Positions 23,601 through 35,631 of a stretch of 64,000 nt of DNA are shown one piece after another. The position numbers were made by a program, and so were the translations under genes. Source of the DNA: Sorghum bicolor (Eukaryota; Streptophyta; Magnoliopsida; Poales; Poaceae). The stretch spans positions 11,808,174 through 11,872,173 of the forward strand of contig NC_012875.2 of assembly GCF_000003195.3 (NCBI RefSeq). The letters are read 5' to 3'. Below the pieces are notes generated by a model, which saw only the letters and a list, made by a program, of their open reading frames with translations, ran no database searches and had not been told where the DNA came from. The stretch's first letter is position 1. Each line of letters opens with the position of its first letter.

Positions 23601-26600
23601 TGTGGCAGAACCTCCTGGATCAAGTGGCCCACATACACCCATCGTTGTCTCAAAGACTTCCAATCGGCGTGTACGAGTTCCAAATGACTCAAGAGGTCTG
23701 TCGGGTGTCCTCGGGAAACCCGAATCATCCACGTTACATTCTTTTCAGGAATTCCCTCATCAAGCGTCACAGTATTACAACATTTCATAGATAAGAGAAA
23801 TCAGAGTAAAAGCGGAGAGATTACATAACATAGATTGAAACTTAAGTTCAACGGTTACAAACCATAAGTATTTAATACATAAAAGGTTCGGAACTTATTA
23901 TTACATAAACCATAGATCACACAACAAGTTTTACTTGCCCAAGGTCACACATCAGATTCCTCGTCATCACTTTCCTCCATAAGAGTAAAGTAACAACGAC
24001 CTTCAAAAGGATAATCAAGAGGTTCACCTGCAACAGGGGTTAATAAACCCTGAGTACAAAAGTACTCAACAGGACTTAACCGACTATAAAAGAGGTGGAG
24101 ACTCAGGTATGCAGGCTATAGGGATTCAAGGTAAAGCTTTATCAAGATCAAGTATTTCTTTTGCATAAAAGCTTACTAAGAGTAAAGCCTACTTTCAAGT
24201 TTTAACTCAAGATTATCACTTATAACTAGCCAAGATCATTATCCAACTTTCATAAGCAAATCACCTCTTTCTTATACCAAAGATTCACTTATTACTACGA
24301 TGATGGGGTGAGGATTGAGGCTCCATATCCGAGGAAACACGGCGATTCGAATCGATTAAACCCAGCTAGGGATTCAGTACCACACGACATATGTAGAACT
24401 TAATCTTGCATGCGTCAACCTTTTCTATAGATCCTCCCATACAAGAACGGGTCCAGCGTCACCCGAGAGTACAGTACACCACCATCCTACAGCCAATCTA
24501 GATGTTTCCCGGTCATCTCAGATCCGTAAGGTGGGTACACGCTACTCTCGCCATCTCTCCACTCCCAGTACGCGGTTAGCCGTTCTCAAGTATCGGAATA
24601 GCTATAGGTAAGGCTTACCAGCGCATGTGGGCTGTACTCAAAGGTCTCAATCACAACAGGCCAACAACGGTACGGTCCTTAATCGACACAGTTGGAGACA
24701 CTACTTTAAGACTCCATTCTTAAAGCAAATCCACCGACCGGTCTCAAGCTTAACATTATCGACTACAAAAGTATGCCACAACAACCCTTCAAACTTTCTC
24801 ATTTGAAAACTTATCTAATAAGCAGGGCTAAGCATACTAAGCATTTTCATAAAACAAGTATCAAGGTTAATATGGAATCATCAAGGTAGATAATGCAGCA
24901 AATAGGATTCACTCAACTCCTATTCACCTAATGCATCATATTAACTCAAGTGATATAAATAACTTTATGAAAATACAAGGATAGGGTTTAATGTCCGGGG
25001 CTTGCCTTGACCGGAAGGGACGTTCGACAACTCAGCAAAACCCGAAGGATCCACAAACTCGGAAGCAACCCACTGAGGATCAGATTCTTCCGGAGCGTAT
25101 TCTATACGTAAAAGTGCATATGCATGATTATGCTATACTCAAGGCATAATAAAGACAGGTTACATGTTCTTGGACGATAACAACAAAATATGATTATCTC
25201 GAGTACAATTTACCTTCATGGTAAAGAAACTAACTAATCTAGCTATCAAAGCATGGATTATTACTAAACCAATTTTATCATCTTTATTAAGCAATGTTGT
25301 GGACTTATCATATCACAAGGATCATTTACATGAATTAAACCATAACCAGGGAGCATATCATGCTAAGTAACCACTGGTTGCCAATCAATCCAAAATATCA
25401 CACAAAGCCTAAAGGAATAATTATTTCTATTTCTTTTATAATTATTTTAAATAGCTTTATTAAGAGACAGAGCATACTTTATCAAACAGAGCTGAAATTA
25501 TTCTTGAAGCTAGATAACAGTAACATAAGATCACATATTAAATTTCATGATTTTTGGATATACCCATAATTTACTAAAAATCATGGAAGGTTTATTCATT
25601 AATAAACAGAGGCAATTTATAGATACATGCAAACCATCATAAAATAAAATTTAATATTTTTCCTACACTATTTACATTCTCTGGAACCTACACAAAAATT
25701 TTCATAAATTTTGGATCAACACATAATTTATAGCATAAATTCAAACATCAATCATTTTTAAACAAAAAGAAAAAGAAAAGCAGCACTGTGCCTCTGCGGC
25801 CCAGGAGCTCGGCCCAAGCTCGCGTGAAACTTGGCCCAGCCGGCCTCCCCCCGCGCGCGCTGACTGTTTTGCAGAAAAACCCTCGACTTCCATAGAAACC
25901 AACCCGCAGTCCAGACTACTATTCACATGAGTCTACGACTTCACAAACAAACCCCTCCCCTTTCTCATCTTTACAACTGCGAGGTCCCCGACGCCCCGGC
26001 CGTCCAGAGCGCGACACCACGCGGCGGCGCGGCTTACGCCGGCCAACTCCGGCCACCCCGAACCAAACGGAGGCGAGCACAAGCACCAGCAAGCAACCCG
26101 CAACCGAAAGAGCAAGAAAACCCTAACTCTACTGTTCTAGCGAACTCTGGCCACGAGCGGCGGCGGACATGGCCGCGGCGGTGCTTACTCCGGTGACCCT
26201 GTACCGGTAGAGAAAGAATGGAGAGGTCAGGAAGCATCGGTTTCTCACCCTGGGTGTGCTGACGCCGAAAGAAGGAGTGTAGAACAACCGGGTGATACTC
26301 GCCCACGCGAACAGTGACTCCGGCGGCGAGCTCCGACGAAGAAGAAGATGTCCCGGTGACAGCTGTGAAGCAAAGGAGAAAAGAGCGAGCCGATGAACAT
26401 CACGGAATCATGCCGAAGCAAAGACGAGAGAAAAAGAGAGCAGAAAGTTGCCCGGATGGGCTGACCACGACGAGCTTGACCACGGTGGCGCTCTGTCGCC
26501 GGCGGAAAGGAGAATGGTGAAATTCGGTGCTCTGGTGCGAAAGAGGAAAGAAGGGTGGGTTCTGGAGATGCGCAAGGAAGTAACGAAGATATGCCCATGG

Positions 26601-27635
26601 TGAATTTGGATATGGATCAACCGTGGCGGTGAATTTTGGATTGGAGTGGAAAGCTGTCCGTCGGTGCTCCGGTGGCAATCGACGTCGGTGAGCGCGAAAG
26701 GAAGGGACACGTCGCGCTCCACTTCGCCAGCAGCTGCTTCACCTTGCCACGGACGCGAGCACGTGCTTGGACAAGGTGAAACGGTGGTTCACGCGCTGGC
26801 AAACGCCGATCAACGCTCGGCTGTCCACCGCCATGAACAGGGCTAGAACTTATCCCCCCCTTCCCCATTTACCCCTTTCTGTCCTTTTGCAAAAATCGAC
26901 CAAAAGTTAAACTGAAGTCAAATTTTCACCAAAAAGAAACTTGTGTAAAATTTTGTGAGTTACAAAACATCTTTTGGTGGCCAGAGCTAAATCTGAGTGG
27001 AATGTAGCTAATTTGGCCAAACAGTTTTGAAACTTAAAGTAAATCCAAAGAAACCCAAATTTTTGAATTGGGGCAAAATAGAATTTCCAAAATTACTTTT
27101 GATTTTGCATAACAACTTGAAAAACTCCCAACATGAAAGTTGTTCAACTTTTTAAGCTCTACAACTTTCATGTTGACCATTTTTCAAAATTCCAAACAGA
27201 TTTTGAATTGGAGATTCAAATTGGAAAAGGGGACACTTTTTGGAAAACTGTATTTTCAAAATTACTTTGAATTTTGTACTGAAACTTCAAAAACTCAAAA
27301 CACCAAAGTTGTACATCTTGACAAGATCTATAACTTTGCTTTTGAACTCAACTTCAAATTTTGCTTGGTTTTTGAATTGCACAAAAGGGGGCAAATCTAG
27401 GGTTTTTAAACTAGGGTTCCCCCCTAAGCTTCTCGGAAAACTTCCACCCAAGGTTTTTTTAAAACTCCAACACAATCATCCATACACAAAATAAACACAC
27501 TTAAATTCTTAAGCACATCCAACCAAATTTAAACTTATTTTAAGTTCGGGCATCAGTGTGTGCTTAAAAAATTTACGATGCAATGCTCATGATGACATGT
27601 CAGGATTTTAGTCTGCTTAACACCAGAGTGTTACA
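23601..27635 (-). repeat. 5' LTR of the young chromovirus (4,035 bp)
   Basis: Ends TGTGGCAG and GTGTTACA on the plus strand; the partner of 13775-17810. As the 5' LTR it should carry the promoter for the element's genomic RNA, but I could not place a convincing TATA box. The same GC-rich island lies near 25780-26855. One C fewer in a C-run accounts for the 1-bp length difference. Confidence 0.95.
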
Positions 27636-27640
27636 ATTAT

Positions 27641-28040
27641 CCAAGAGATCGAAGAATAAAATACATAGCAAGGAACAACCTTTTAAATACAAATTAATTA
27701 AATGTAAATTATATGTCACGAACATTAAAACATTTTCATGAAAAAGGGAAGTTACATCCTATTAGGATACATAATTCGAGTACATGTTATTGATGATACA
27801 ACCTAGTTAATAGGAAAAAGATAATCTTAAATTCTGAGCCTCTCCTTGGCCGATCTACATTTGATATTGAAACCTCATTTTTTTCAAAATAATTTTTGAT
27901 TTTTTGGATTTCTATTTTTCTTCGATTGCGACGTACGGATGTATAAGTGATCATGCAATAAATTATATGTCCCATAATCCCGTTGCAACACACAGATATT
28001 TTTGCTAGTATATAAAATAGACCCCTTTTAAAATATGTTA
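27641..28040. other. Intergenic, no gene seen
   Basis: AT-rich sequence between the chromovirus and the next MITE. A 68-codon minus-strand frame (27787-27993) has no recognisable family and is probably chance. Confidence 0.5.
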
Positions 28041-28294
28041 GGCCTTATTTAGTTGGTGAATATTTTTTGGGTTTGGCTAATGTAGCATTTTCTTTTGTAT
28101 TTGATAATTATTGACTAACCATAGACTAGCTAGGTTTAAAAGATTCGTCTCGCAAATTATAGACAAACTGTATAATTAGTTATTTTCGTATTCTATATTT
28201 AATGATCTCTATATATATATATATATGCCGTAAGATTTAATGTGATGAAAAATCATAATTTTTTTTTTGATTTTAGGGTAAATTAAATAAGGCC
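28041..28294. mobile_element. Tourist-like MITE (254 bp), duplication TTA
   Basis: Ends GGCCTTATTTAGTT and AATTAAATAAGGCC, flanked by TTA at 28038-28040 and 28295-28297. It contains AGATTCGTCTCG and a short AT dinucleotide run. It lies about 330 bp upstream of the TATA box of the FPF1-like gene. Confidence 0.9.
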
Positions 28295-28500
28295 TTAGTT
28301 TGGGATAAGAGTCCCACACTACTTTGCAATGAGAAGAAGAATACTGACACAGGTAACTGTCACCATCTGATAACACATCTGACGGCTTAGATTATCCCGT
28401 GCTTTCACTAGGCAAAGGATCGGAATCTTAAAATCGCGGCTCTTGTTCCTGAATCGTACGGCGTAGAGGCAGCCTTCGCTCGGAAGCTTCCAACGATTCG

Positions 28501-28712
28501 ACGGGCCCACATCAACTCCTTCCAATGGGGAATGGTGAGCCGGCGGGACCCACCTTAGCCGATGGAACAGGTGGGCGAGCAGTGGGCCCCCTTCGCTCAC
28601 GTCAGCATCTTCCCCTCTTTTCGGCAGTATTTATACCTCTGCCTCCAGCTGCTCCTTGCATACCGAATAATATTCTACAGCCTCGAGGAGCTCCTGTAGC
28701 AAGAAAGAAACG
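28501..28712 (+). promoter_or_regulatory. Promoter and 5' leader of the FPF1-like gene
   Basis: A TATTTATA box lies at 28628-28635, about 78 bp before the ATG. Upstream are two GGGCCC-centred sites (CGGGCCCAC near 28502-28510 and GTGGGCCCC near 28582-28590), which resemble TCP-factor/site II elements. CACGTCA near 28598-28604 has an ACGT core of the kind bound by bZIP factors. The motif roles are known from plant promoters; their use here is inference. Confidence 0.6.
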
Positions 28713-29051
28713 ATGTCGGGTGTGTGGGTGTTCGAGGACGGGATCGTTCGGCGTGCGGACAGCGACCCGCCCAGCGGCGCCGCCGCCGGCGGGTCGCGCC
28801 CAAACAAAGTGCTGGTGCACGTGCCGAGCGGAGAGGTGGTGACGTCGTACGACGTGCTGGAGCGGCGGCTCCGCGAGCTCGGCTGGGAGCGCTACCTCTA
28901 CGACCCCTGCCTGCTCCAGTTCCACCAGCGCTCCACCGTGCACCTCATCACCGTGCCCCGCGACTTCGGCCGCCTCAAGCTCGTCCACATGTACGACGTC
29001 GTCGTCAAGACCCGCAACGTCTTCGAGGTCCGCGACGCGGCACCAGCCTGA
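28713..29051 (+). CDS. FPF1-like protein (flowering promoting factor 1 family), 112 aa
   Basis: A single-exon, GC-rich frame encoding 112 residues, the normal length for the family (about 110). It has the family start MSGVWVFEDGIVRR and the conserved blocks KVLVHVPSGEVVTSY, LGWERY, LLQFH(Q)RS, LITVPRDF and MYDVVVKTRNVFEVRD. FPF1 proteins are small plant proteins linked to flowering time, gibberellin response and, in rice (RAA1), root growth; they have no known enzyme activity. No signal peptide or membrane segment is visible. The ATG is chosen because the MSGVWVF start is the conserved N-terminus. It is the only intact host gene I recognise in the window. Upstream are a TATA box and a MITE; downstream is a TA microsatellite. 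Confidence 0.92.
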   Translation: MSGVWVFEDGIVRRADSDPPSGAAAGGSRPNKVLVHVPSGEVVTSYDVLERRLRELGWERYLYDPCLLQFHQRSTVHLITVPRDFGRLKLVHMYDVVVKTRNVFEVRDAAPA

Positions 29052-29503
29052 TGGTCATCGTGAACACGCTACAGCTACCTGCGGCTGCATGTGCGCCTTC
29101 ATCCTAGCACGTCGGAACCGGTGCTGGGAGGGTCTGCCTGCCGCCGCCGTATCAGCGTACGTACGATTGTATTGTAAGTTTGTGATTGGTATGGTCAAGT
29201 ACACACGCGTGATTAGCATGGCGCAGCGCGTGCTCGATCGTGTGGCCGCTTCTTGCATGGTGTCCTACGTGGTCTGCCGCCAAATAAATGTTACGCGAGA
29301 CTGCGCCGCCGCTGCCATATGCATGCTTCTTATATGTCGATTTGAGGGTGTGTGTTTCTTCAATTTGAAACAAAGGTTTGTACATACATAGCTAGATTGA
29401 TTTTATATGGCCAATCATGGTTCAAAATAGCTAATTTTTGGTATTTAACTTTGTCATAGCCTTTTTACCGTCGATTTCGTCTTCTGGATCAGTTGCTCTT
29501 GGC

Positions 29504-29505
<2 letters not shown>
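29052..29505 (+). other. 3' flank of the FPF1-like gene
   Basis: AATAAA at 29283-29288 is a candidate polyadenylation signal, about 230 bp after the stop. Overlapping short frames on both strands have no recognisable family. No second gene is seen. Confidence 0.5.

Positions 29506-29551
<46 letters not shown>
29506..29551. repeat. (TA)n microsatellite, ~46 bp
   Basis: An uninterrupted TA dinucleotide run about 450 bp downstream of the FPF1-like stop codon. It is probably polymorphic. Confidence 0.95.
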
Positions 29552-29553
<2 letters not shown>

Positions 29554-30190
29554 GTTCAATTTTATTCTGTTCCTAAAAAAAAGTTCAATTTCTACCTCGA
29601 TTATCCTTTTTCATTATCAAATATCTGCACTCTTTATTATATTGATTTTGATATCACAACTTTTTGGATTATTGCTTTTCAGAGAATACTAAAATAAAAA
29701 ATTTATATTGAAGAAGTCATCAGGGACAGTACTGCGTATATTATGCTTGAGTTACATATATTTTGTATCCAATAATAATAGAACTATATCGCATCCATTA
29801 GCAACCATATAGAATAGTGTTAGTTATTAATACTTTTGAATTCTCTCGAAAAAGATTGAATAATTTTTTTATTTAAATTCTTCATGCACGTACACAGTGT
29901 GTATAAACCTTGCTATATTATTGCATGGTAAACAATAATTTATACTTATTAATTCAAAAAAAATATTCATAATAAAGTAGAACCCACATAACTCTTAAAC
30001 ATAATGGTTGTCGATATGGTTCAGAAGTTCTGTAGTAAGCAAGCATATCTTCAAGAATCAGTAAAAAAATTCATCATTAATACTAGCCTATTTTTTTTGT
30101 TAAAAGCCATGGTTGAAAAATAATATTCGCTGATTTATCTTCACAGAAAAACACTATAGGTTGATAGAAAAAGTACGACCGATAAGATAA
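29552..30190. other. Intergenic, AT-rich
   Basis: No coding frame, RNA gene or transposon end is recognised. Confidence 0.5.
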
Positions 30191-30425
30191 GGCCTTGTTT
30201 AGTTCACCCCGAAAATCAAAAACTTTTCAAGATTCCCCATCACATCAAATTTTGGAGCACATGCATGAAGCATTATATATAGACGAAAATAAAAACTAAT
30301 TGCACAGTAAATCACAAGATGAATCTTTTAAACCTAGTTAGTCTATGATTGGATAATATTTGTCAAATAAAAACGAAAATGCTACCGTGCCGAAATCCGA
30401 AATTTTTTTAGAACTAAACGAGGCC
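30191..30425. mobile_element. Tourist-like MITE (235 bp), duplication TAA
   Basis: Begins GGCCTTGTTTAGTTC and ends GAACTAAACGAGGCC, flanked by TAA at 30188-30190 and 30426-30428. The TAA duplication supports a PIF/Harbinger origin. Confidence 0.92.
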
Positions 30426-30428
30426 TAA

Positions 30429-31540
30429 GTGAATGGAACTCAGTTTGCTAACCTACCTCTATCTACGACCTAAATAGAAGAACTCTACCAGCCTATTTAC
30501 ATGAAGCCACGTCATCCAAAGGTCTTATCACAACAGGTCCTCATGCAGGAGCCGATATTAACTAATCACAACTTTCTTTCATTCGCTAATTGTAACTGAA
30601 GCCATCCCTTACGAAGTCTGAACGTCCGAAAACTCAAGCATCAACTCCTCATGTGTCGGATGTCCGTTGCACTTCAACTTCTGCGCCCCACCACTCTTGT
30701 AGCGAATCTAGGATTTTAGCTTAGAGTATGCCATTCGAAAAATTTCAAATCGAATTCAATAAATCTATTTTAACAATTCAGTAATAATTATAAAATTGAC
30801 AAGGTAATTTGGTATATATGTGCACTAATAAGATGATATGGCTTAGATTGATGCATTGAGATGAAATCATCCACTAAATATAATATAAATAGTTAAAAAT
30901 TCATATTGATAATTGAAGTATAGGCATAAAAGAGTACGGAAGACTTATAACTATTTTATTCAACGCTTTTTAAAAACATAAATGCCTTGATTATATCATA
31001 TTCATCGACTTCAAAAAAATATATGGTTAAATAAAAATGAACCCAAAATACTGTTCACATGTTCAACCGGATCAGGGGAACGATTACAAGAGAACATATA
31101 TTAGAAACCACTAAATAATTAGTCAATTTATTGTTGGTGATGCTAATAAATATATACCAAAGTAGAAAATAATTTTCTAAAAAAGATGAACAACAAAAGA
31201 TAAAAATTTACCTAATAGAAATAGGGATTATAGAATATAAAAATCCAAAAGAAAACACGTGTACGTATTGACTAATGAGGTCTGTGGACAGCCCTTGGCG
31301 TGGGGGCCGCCACGTGGGCCTTGTGACATCCGGCTTCCGTAATAGATGGCGTGATGGCGATCCCAGCGATTTCTTTTTCCTTTCCTTTCGGAGGAAGCTG
31401 ACGACATGCCGGGATCATGTCCACGGCGCGGGCCTCTGAGGAAGCTGACGAGTGACGACGACACTGGAGATCTGGAGGGCCGCGGCTATGATCCAGGCGG
31501 GGAGACTCGAGAATGATGAGGTCGTCAGGGCCAGGTGATA
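30429..31540. other. Intergenic, no gene seen
   Basis: AT-rich up to about 31260, then a GC-richer stretch (31270-31530) with overlapping short frames that match no family I know. It could be a decayed exon, but nothing supports that. Confidence 0.45.
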
Positions 31541-31784
31541 GGCCTTTGTTTGGTTGCGAAAAGATTTCGGATTTTGGTACTGTAGTATTTTCGTTTGTTT
31601 GTGACAAATATTATCTAATTATGGACTAACTAGAATCAAAAGATTCGTCTCGCGATTTCTAGCTAAACTGTGTAATTAGTTTTTGCTTTCGTCTATGTTT
31701 AATGGTCCATACATGTGCCACAAGATTCAATGTGACGGAGAATTTTGAAAACTTTTTGCTTTTTAGAGTGAACTAAACAAGTGC
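31541..31784. mobile_element. Tourist-like MITE (244 bp), decayed end, duplication ATA
   Basis: Starts GGCCTTTGTTTGG and ends AACTAAACAAGTGC; the last four bases have drifted from GGCC. ATA flanks both sides (31538-31540 and 31785-31787). Older than its neighbours by its end mutations. Confidence 0.8.
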
Positions 31785-31889
31785 ATACTTGCCGCATACA
31801 GCCGCCGCCTCCTCAATGCCGAAGGATCCCATCATGGCTCTTCGGCTTTGGATCCTTCTCTAAGGAAAGAAGCTTCGATGGGTGATTTG

Positions 31890-32378
31890 GGCCTTGTTTA
31901 GTTTACCCTGAAATCTAAAAACTTTTCAAAATTTTCTATCATATCGAATCTTGCGGCACATGTATGAAATATTAAATATAGACGAAAATAAAAACTAAGG
32001 CCTTGTTTAGTTGCCAAAAAATTTTACAAAATTTTTCAGATTCTCCGTCACGTCGAATCTTTAAATATATGCATGGAGTATTAAATACAGACGAAAATAA
32101 AAACTAATTGCATAGTTTGGTCGAAATTGACGAGACGAATCTTTTGAGCCTAATTAATCCATATTTGGACAATATTTGTCAAATACAAACGAAAGTACTA
32201 CTGTGTGGATTTTCTAAAAATTTTTTGAACTAAACAAGGCCTAATCACATAGTTTGACCGTAAATCGCGAGACGAATCTTTTGACCTTAGTTAGTCTATG
32301 ATTAGACAATATTTACAACAAACAAACGAAAGTGCTATAGTAGCGAAATATAAAAAATTTTCACATCTAAACAAGGCC
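31890..32378. mobile_element. Outer Tourist-like MITE carrying a nested copy, duplication TTG
   Basis: Begins GGCCTTGTTTAGTTTACC and ends TCTAAACAAGGCC, with TTG on both sides (31887-31889 and 32379-32381). Its middle is split by a second MITE at 31999-32241. Removing the inner copy and one TAA leaves about 243 bp, the size of the other copies. Confidence 0.88.
31999..32241. mobile_element. Inner Tourist-like MITE (243 bp), duplication TAA
   Basis: Ends GGCCTTGTTTAGTTGCC and GAACTAAACAAGGCC, flanked by TAA at 31996-31998 and 32242-32244. It inserted into the interior of a related element, so it is the younger of the two. Confidence 0.92.
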
Positions 32379-32565
32379 TTGAGGAAAGAAATTTGGAGTT
32401 TTCTCCGGAGGAGGAAATTGTATATTTAGGACTCTAAACCATAAGCTCTACAAATTTAGGACTTCAACGCATAAATAACCCTCCAAACCTGGATGGATGA
32501 TTTCGTCCCTGTGGCATCATGTGCCTTGGGCTCGGTTTGGCTCGTTGGCTGGCCGCCGCTAGTGC

Positions 32566-32867
32566 TTGCTGGCTCGCTGGGCGTACAGCGCAACACAGGG
32601 GACTGCAAGGACGTTCTTGACTTCTTGTGCTGCCGTTTCTCCAGTCCACCAGCGGCTACCAGCGCACGCCGGTGCACACGTTCCTGCTGGGCTCCGAGTA
32701 CTACCAAGACGCGGCAGCGCGGTGGCTATGCACAAAATCTCAGAAGTGACAGGCGGTATGTTCTCCTTCATCGAGGACCACGCGGTCATCCAGGACGCGC
32801 TGGCACAGTGCATCGGCGGCTTCTATCAACCATTGTGCAATATGCCTAGATCAACGTCGAATGCTGG
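32566..32867 (+). pseudogene. VWA/RING-type protein pseudogene, 5' part
   Basis: Two frames carry pieces of a plant von Willebrand factor A domain protein of the RING-finger (WAV3-like) group: TPVHTFLLGSEYYQDAA in one, then AMHKISEVTGGMFSFIEDH and AVIQDALAQCIGG in another. The second matches the family pattern AMH.I.E.(T/S)GG.FSFIE....QDAFAQCIGG. A frameshift lies between the blocks. The first part of the gene, with the RING finger, is not recognised upstream. A CACTA element inserted after the CIGG block, and the rest of the gene continues at 42949. Confidence 0.7.
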
Positions 32868-32870
32868 TAC

Positions 32871-33420
32871 CACTACACGAAACAGGTGCTTTGCCGGGTG
32901 GCTACGGCAGTCGGCAAAAGCACTATTACACTCGGCAAAGTCTTTACCAAGTGTTACACTAGGTAAAGAACTTTCGGCAATTTTTCATCGGTAAAGGGTT
33001 CTTTGCCGAGTGTCTTTTGTCGAACACTTGGTAAAGATTTTGTCGAGTGTCTCCAGGAGCCCTCTGCAAAGAAAAGTTGTTGTCATGGTGATTTTGTAAC
33101 TGACGGTCGCTTTGCCGAGTGTCTTCTCGAAGGGCACTCGGCAAAGACAATTTTTTTTAAAAAAAATTATTTGCCAAGTGTCTCCAGGGTGGGCACTCGG
33201 CAAAATTCTTTGACAAGTGAGTCATGGGGGCACTGGGCAAAGGCTATTTTTTTGAAAATTCTGTCGAGTGCATCTAGGGATTGCACTCGGCAGAGATTTT
33301 TTTTTTTGAAAAATCTTTGTCGAGTGCCCCTTATCAAAGCTGGGAAATTTGCTGGGGCAAATGGTTACTTTGCCGAGTGCCATCTCCCTGACACTAAACA
33401 AAGTGACCAGAAACGACCTA
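32871..33420. repeat. Left CACTA subterminal repeat region
   Basis: At least seven cores of CTTTGCCGAGTG or its complement, for example at 33001, 33110, 33134, 33194, 33285 and 33369, many in facing pairs around short spacers. Such clusters bind the CACTA transposase accessory protein in the family. Confidence 0.85.
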
Positions 33421-34099
33421 TTTTTCTTATTTTTATATTTTACCACGACAAACACAATATATCACATATATTTCACGTCCTTCAAAGATATCTCAGACAA
33501 ATCTCATAATCATCACAAAAATATCACATCTATCACATAAATATCATATGCATCACATAAATCTCACATCCATAAGTTTTTAAGTCCATCTAAACAAATC
33601 CACAAGTCCATCACAAGTGCAAATAATTAACACAAGTGCATTGTAAGTCTATCACTAATTGAACAACAAATACAAAAACAACTACCCGATTCCCCAAGGT
33701 CCCCACTGCGACTGTGGTGTACCATGACCTAAATCATCAGAGGGTCCGACAGGTGGATTACTTGAATCGGACGATGGAGGCTGCACAAAAGAGAAGACGT
33801 TGCATGTGTCACACAAAAAGTCCACTACGCTATATGTAGTGTTGTGGTTTGATCCTAAGCATTTAGAAACAAACTTAAACACTCATACTTATAAGAGTAT
33901 CATGTGCGGGAGGTGGAAATGGAGGTGGAGGTGGAGGTGGAGGTATAGAGAAGGTGGCGCAACTAGACCCGTATGTTACCCAAGAGATTGCATGTACTCA
34001 AATCTCCGCCATCTACTATTCCTGCCGATGCTGCTATGCCACACGCTGGGCCACTGCAACCTCCATAGCCTCTATCCTCTGCTGATCGGCCTCCCACTG

Positions 34100-35560
34100 G
34101 GCCTCTATAGCATGGACCTAGGCATACAACATTTCACCATAATGTTTGAATAATGCAAAAGCTAAGATATGTAAATATCAAGTTACAACAAATAAAATAA
34201 GAATCACCTATACTGATACAATCTGCTGCTATGAAGTCTCTGGCTATGGGTGTATGGAAATGCTTGTGTCTGTGATCCGTGCTTGGATTTGGGAGAGAGA
34301 GCGAGAGGGAGTAGAGATCGCATCGATGACGCCATCACCAAGATAGTACCACCCATGCTTCTTGGCTCCTCTAATCCTCATGACAACCTCTAGATCGTAG
34401 TCGTGGGAGCTCGGGTTTTAGTCATTTCTATGGATAGACCTTGCCACCGACGTGTACTCATTGATGTGATCATAGACGATTAGGTTTGTGTACGCCTCAG
34501 GTGGGTCGTCTGAGTTGTAGGAAATGTCGGACGTCACCTTGCCCTTGTGGGCTATAGGATATACCATGAACGTAGTGCACTCCTGGCCCGCATGTGCTGT
34601 CGACTACAAGAAACAAGAAATGAGTAGAAATCAAGCAAAATTGAGCATTAAAATAGAAAAATGATTTTGCGTACCCATGCTTATACGTATGCGGTGAGCC
34701 TGTGGCAGCCTTGATGGTGTGTTACACCTGGCATAAGCAATCACCACTCTCGGGCAGTGTTGTGCGCTTCGGCTCACTCGGGGCCGCACGACCTGTAAAC
34801 TATCATCGCCCAGCACTTAGGATACGCGGCGCACCACCAGGGACACATCTGCAGGTGATCAAGTATTTGGCATATGTGAGGAACAAATTATGACTAATGA
34901 ATTGAAAAGTTCTTTATCTGCCTATATGTACTAGTCTTGGGTCAGCATCACGCTTCTTGCTTGTGGCTTCTTCACATTCTCACCAAGGATTGACTTGTGG
35001 TAAGTGACGATAGCCTAGACACATTCATCATAATGAATGTCCACAACAAGCTTTTTGCATGCTTTGGTAAGCACTGCCTTCGCCCGGACCTTAAATCCCT
35101 CCTCACATCTGAAATAAAGCTGCATACAAGCACAATGTACCCATTCATTATTTAATGAATGTGATGTATTACCAATATGGTGCAATAAAGACTTACCCAA
35201 AAGTCCCACTTGACCCACATCGCCTTGTTGGCAGCCTTCGCATCACGGGTGGAGACGTAGTGGTCAAAGGTGTAGGTCGGCTCTGTCCTGCTAGCAAGCT
35301 CAACTAGGCCAGGGAAGTGGGTCTTGCATAGAAGACCCAGGATGCCATTAACATGGCATGCAAGACCACCACCCAACACAACCGTCCAGTTCTTGCATAA
35401 GTGATTAAGAACAAATATTAGTTAGTACTTAAACTTTGAACATATCATATAATGAAGTATTGATTACAATATATAAAGTTACTTACTTTTGCCCTTCAGG
35501 ACAAATCACCGGGCGTCGATGAAGAGGCGGTGGAAGAGGGAGGCTCATGGGTCCTCGCAA
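34100..35560 (-). pseudogene. CACTA tnpA-like gene (plant transposase family), broken
   Basis: Minus-strand exon pieces match the TNPA/Transposase_24 type of CACTA protein: LGLLCKTHFPGLVELA, TYTFDHYVSTRDAKAANKA and WVKWDFW (35379 to about 35195), then YFRCEEGFKVRAKAVLTKA and CKKLVVDIHYDECV (about 35120-35034). A clear intron (GTAAGT to TATGCAG, about 75 nt) separates these two exons. Further pieces follow at about 34860-34670 (QHCPRV-type Cys/Arg-rich block), 34600-34430 and 34345-34215. In-frame stops (after DECV and later) show it is not functional. TNPA proteins bind the subterminal repeats and help excision. Confidence 0.65.
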
Positions 35561-35631
35561 GTAGACACCTCATGAAGTAGAAGAAGTAGAACCAATGCCT
35601 ACCACCTCCTCTACGTCGTCCTCGTCCCCAC

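Larger units (their letters stand above)
13775..27635 (-). mobile_element. Complete young Tekay-like chromovirus (Ty3/gypsy)
   Basis: This 13,861-bp element is flanked by a perfect 5-bp duplication ATTAT (13770-13774 and 27636-27640). Reading on the minus strand the order is: 5' LTR (23601-27635), tRNA-iMet primer site (23587-23598), predicted intron (23118-23277), a 155-residue ORF with a histone-H3-like N-terminus (22650-23117), gag (21342-22424), one UAG codon, pol with a C-terminal chromodomain (17940-21341), polypurine tract, 3' LTR (13775-17810). I count roughly 25 substitutions and one 1-bp indel between the LTRs, about 0.6%. This means a recent insertion, a few hundred thousand years at commonly used grass LTR rates. 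LTR size, initiator-Met primer and chromodomain fit the Tekay/Del clade. Confidence 0.95.

Noticed and set aside
28724..29107. A 127-codon frame overlapping the FPF1-like gene
   Set aside because: It is a shifted frame of the GC-rich FPF1-like coding sequence and gives an Arg/Pro-rich peptide with no family.
31228..31607. Minus-strand frames in the GC-richer intergenic stretch as a host gene
   Set aside because: No conserved motif, one frame runs into a MITE, and no start or splice context supports a gene.
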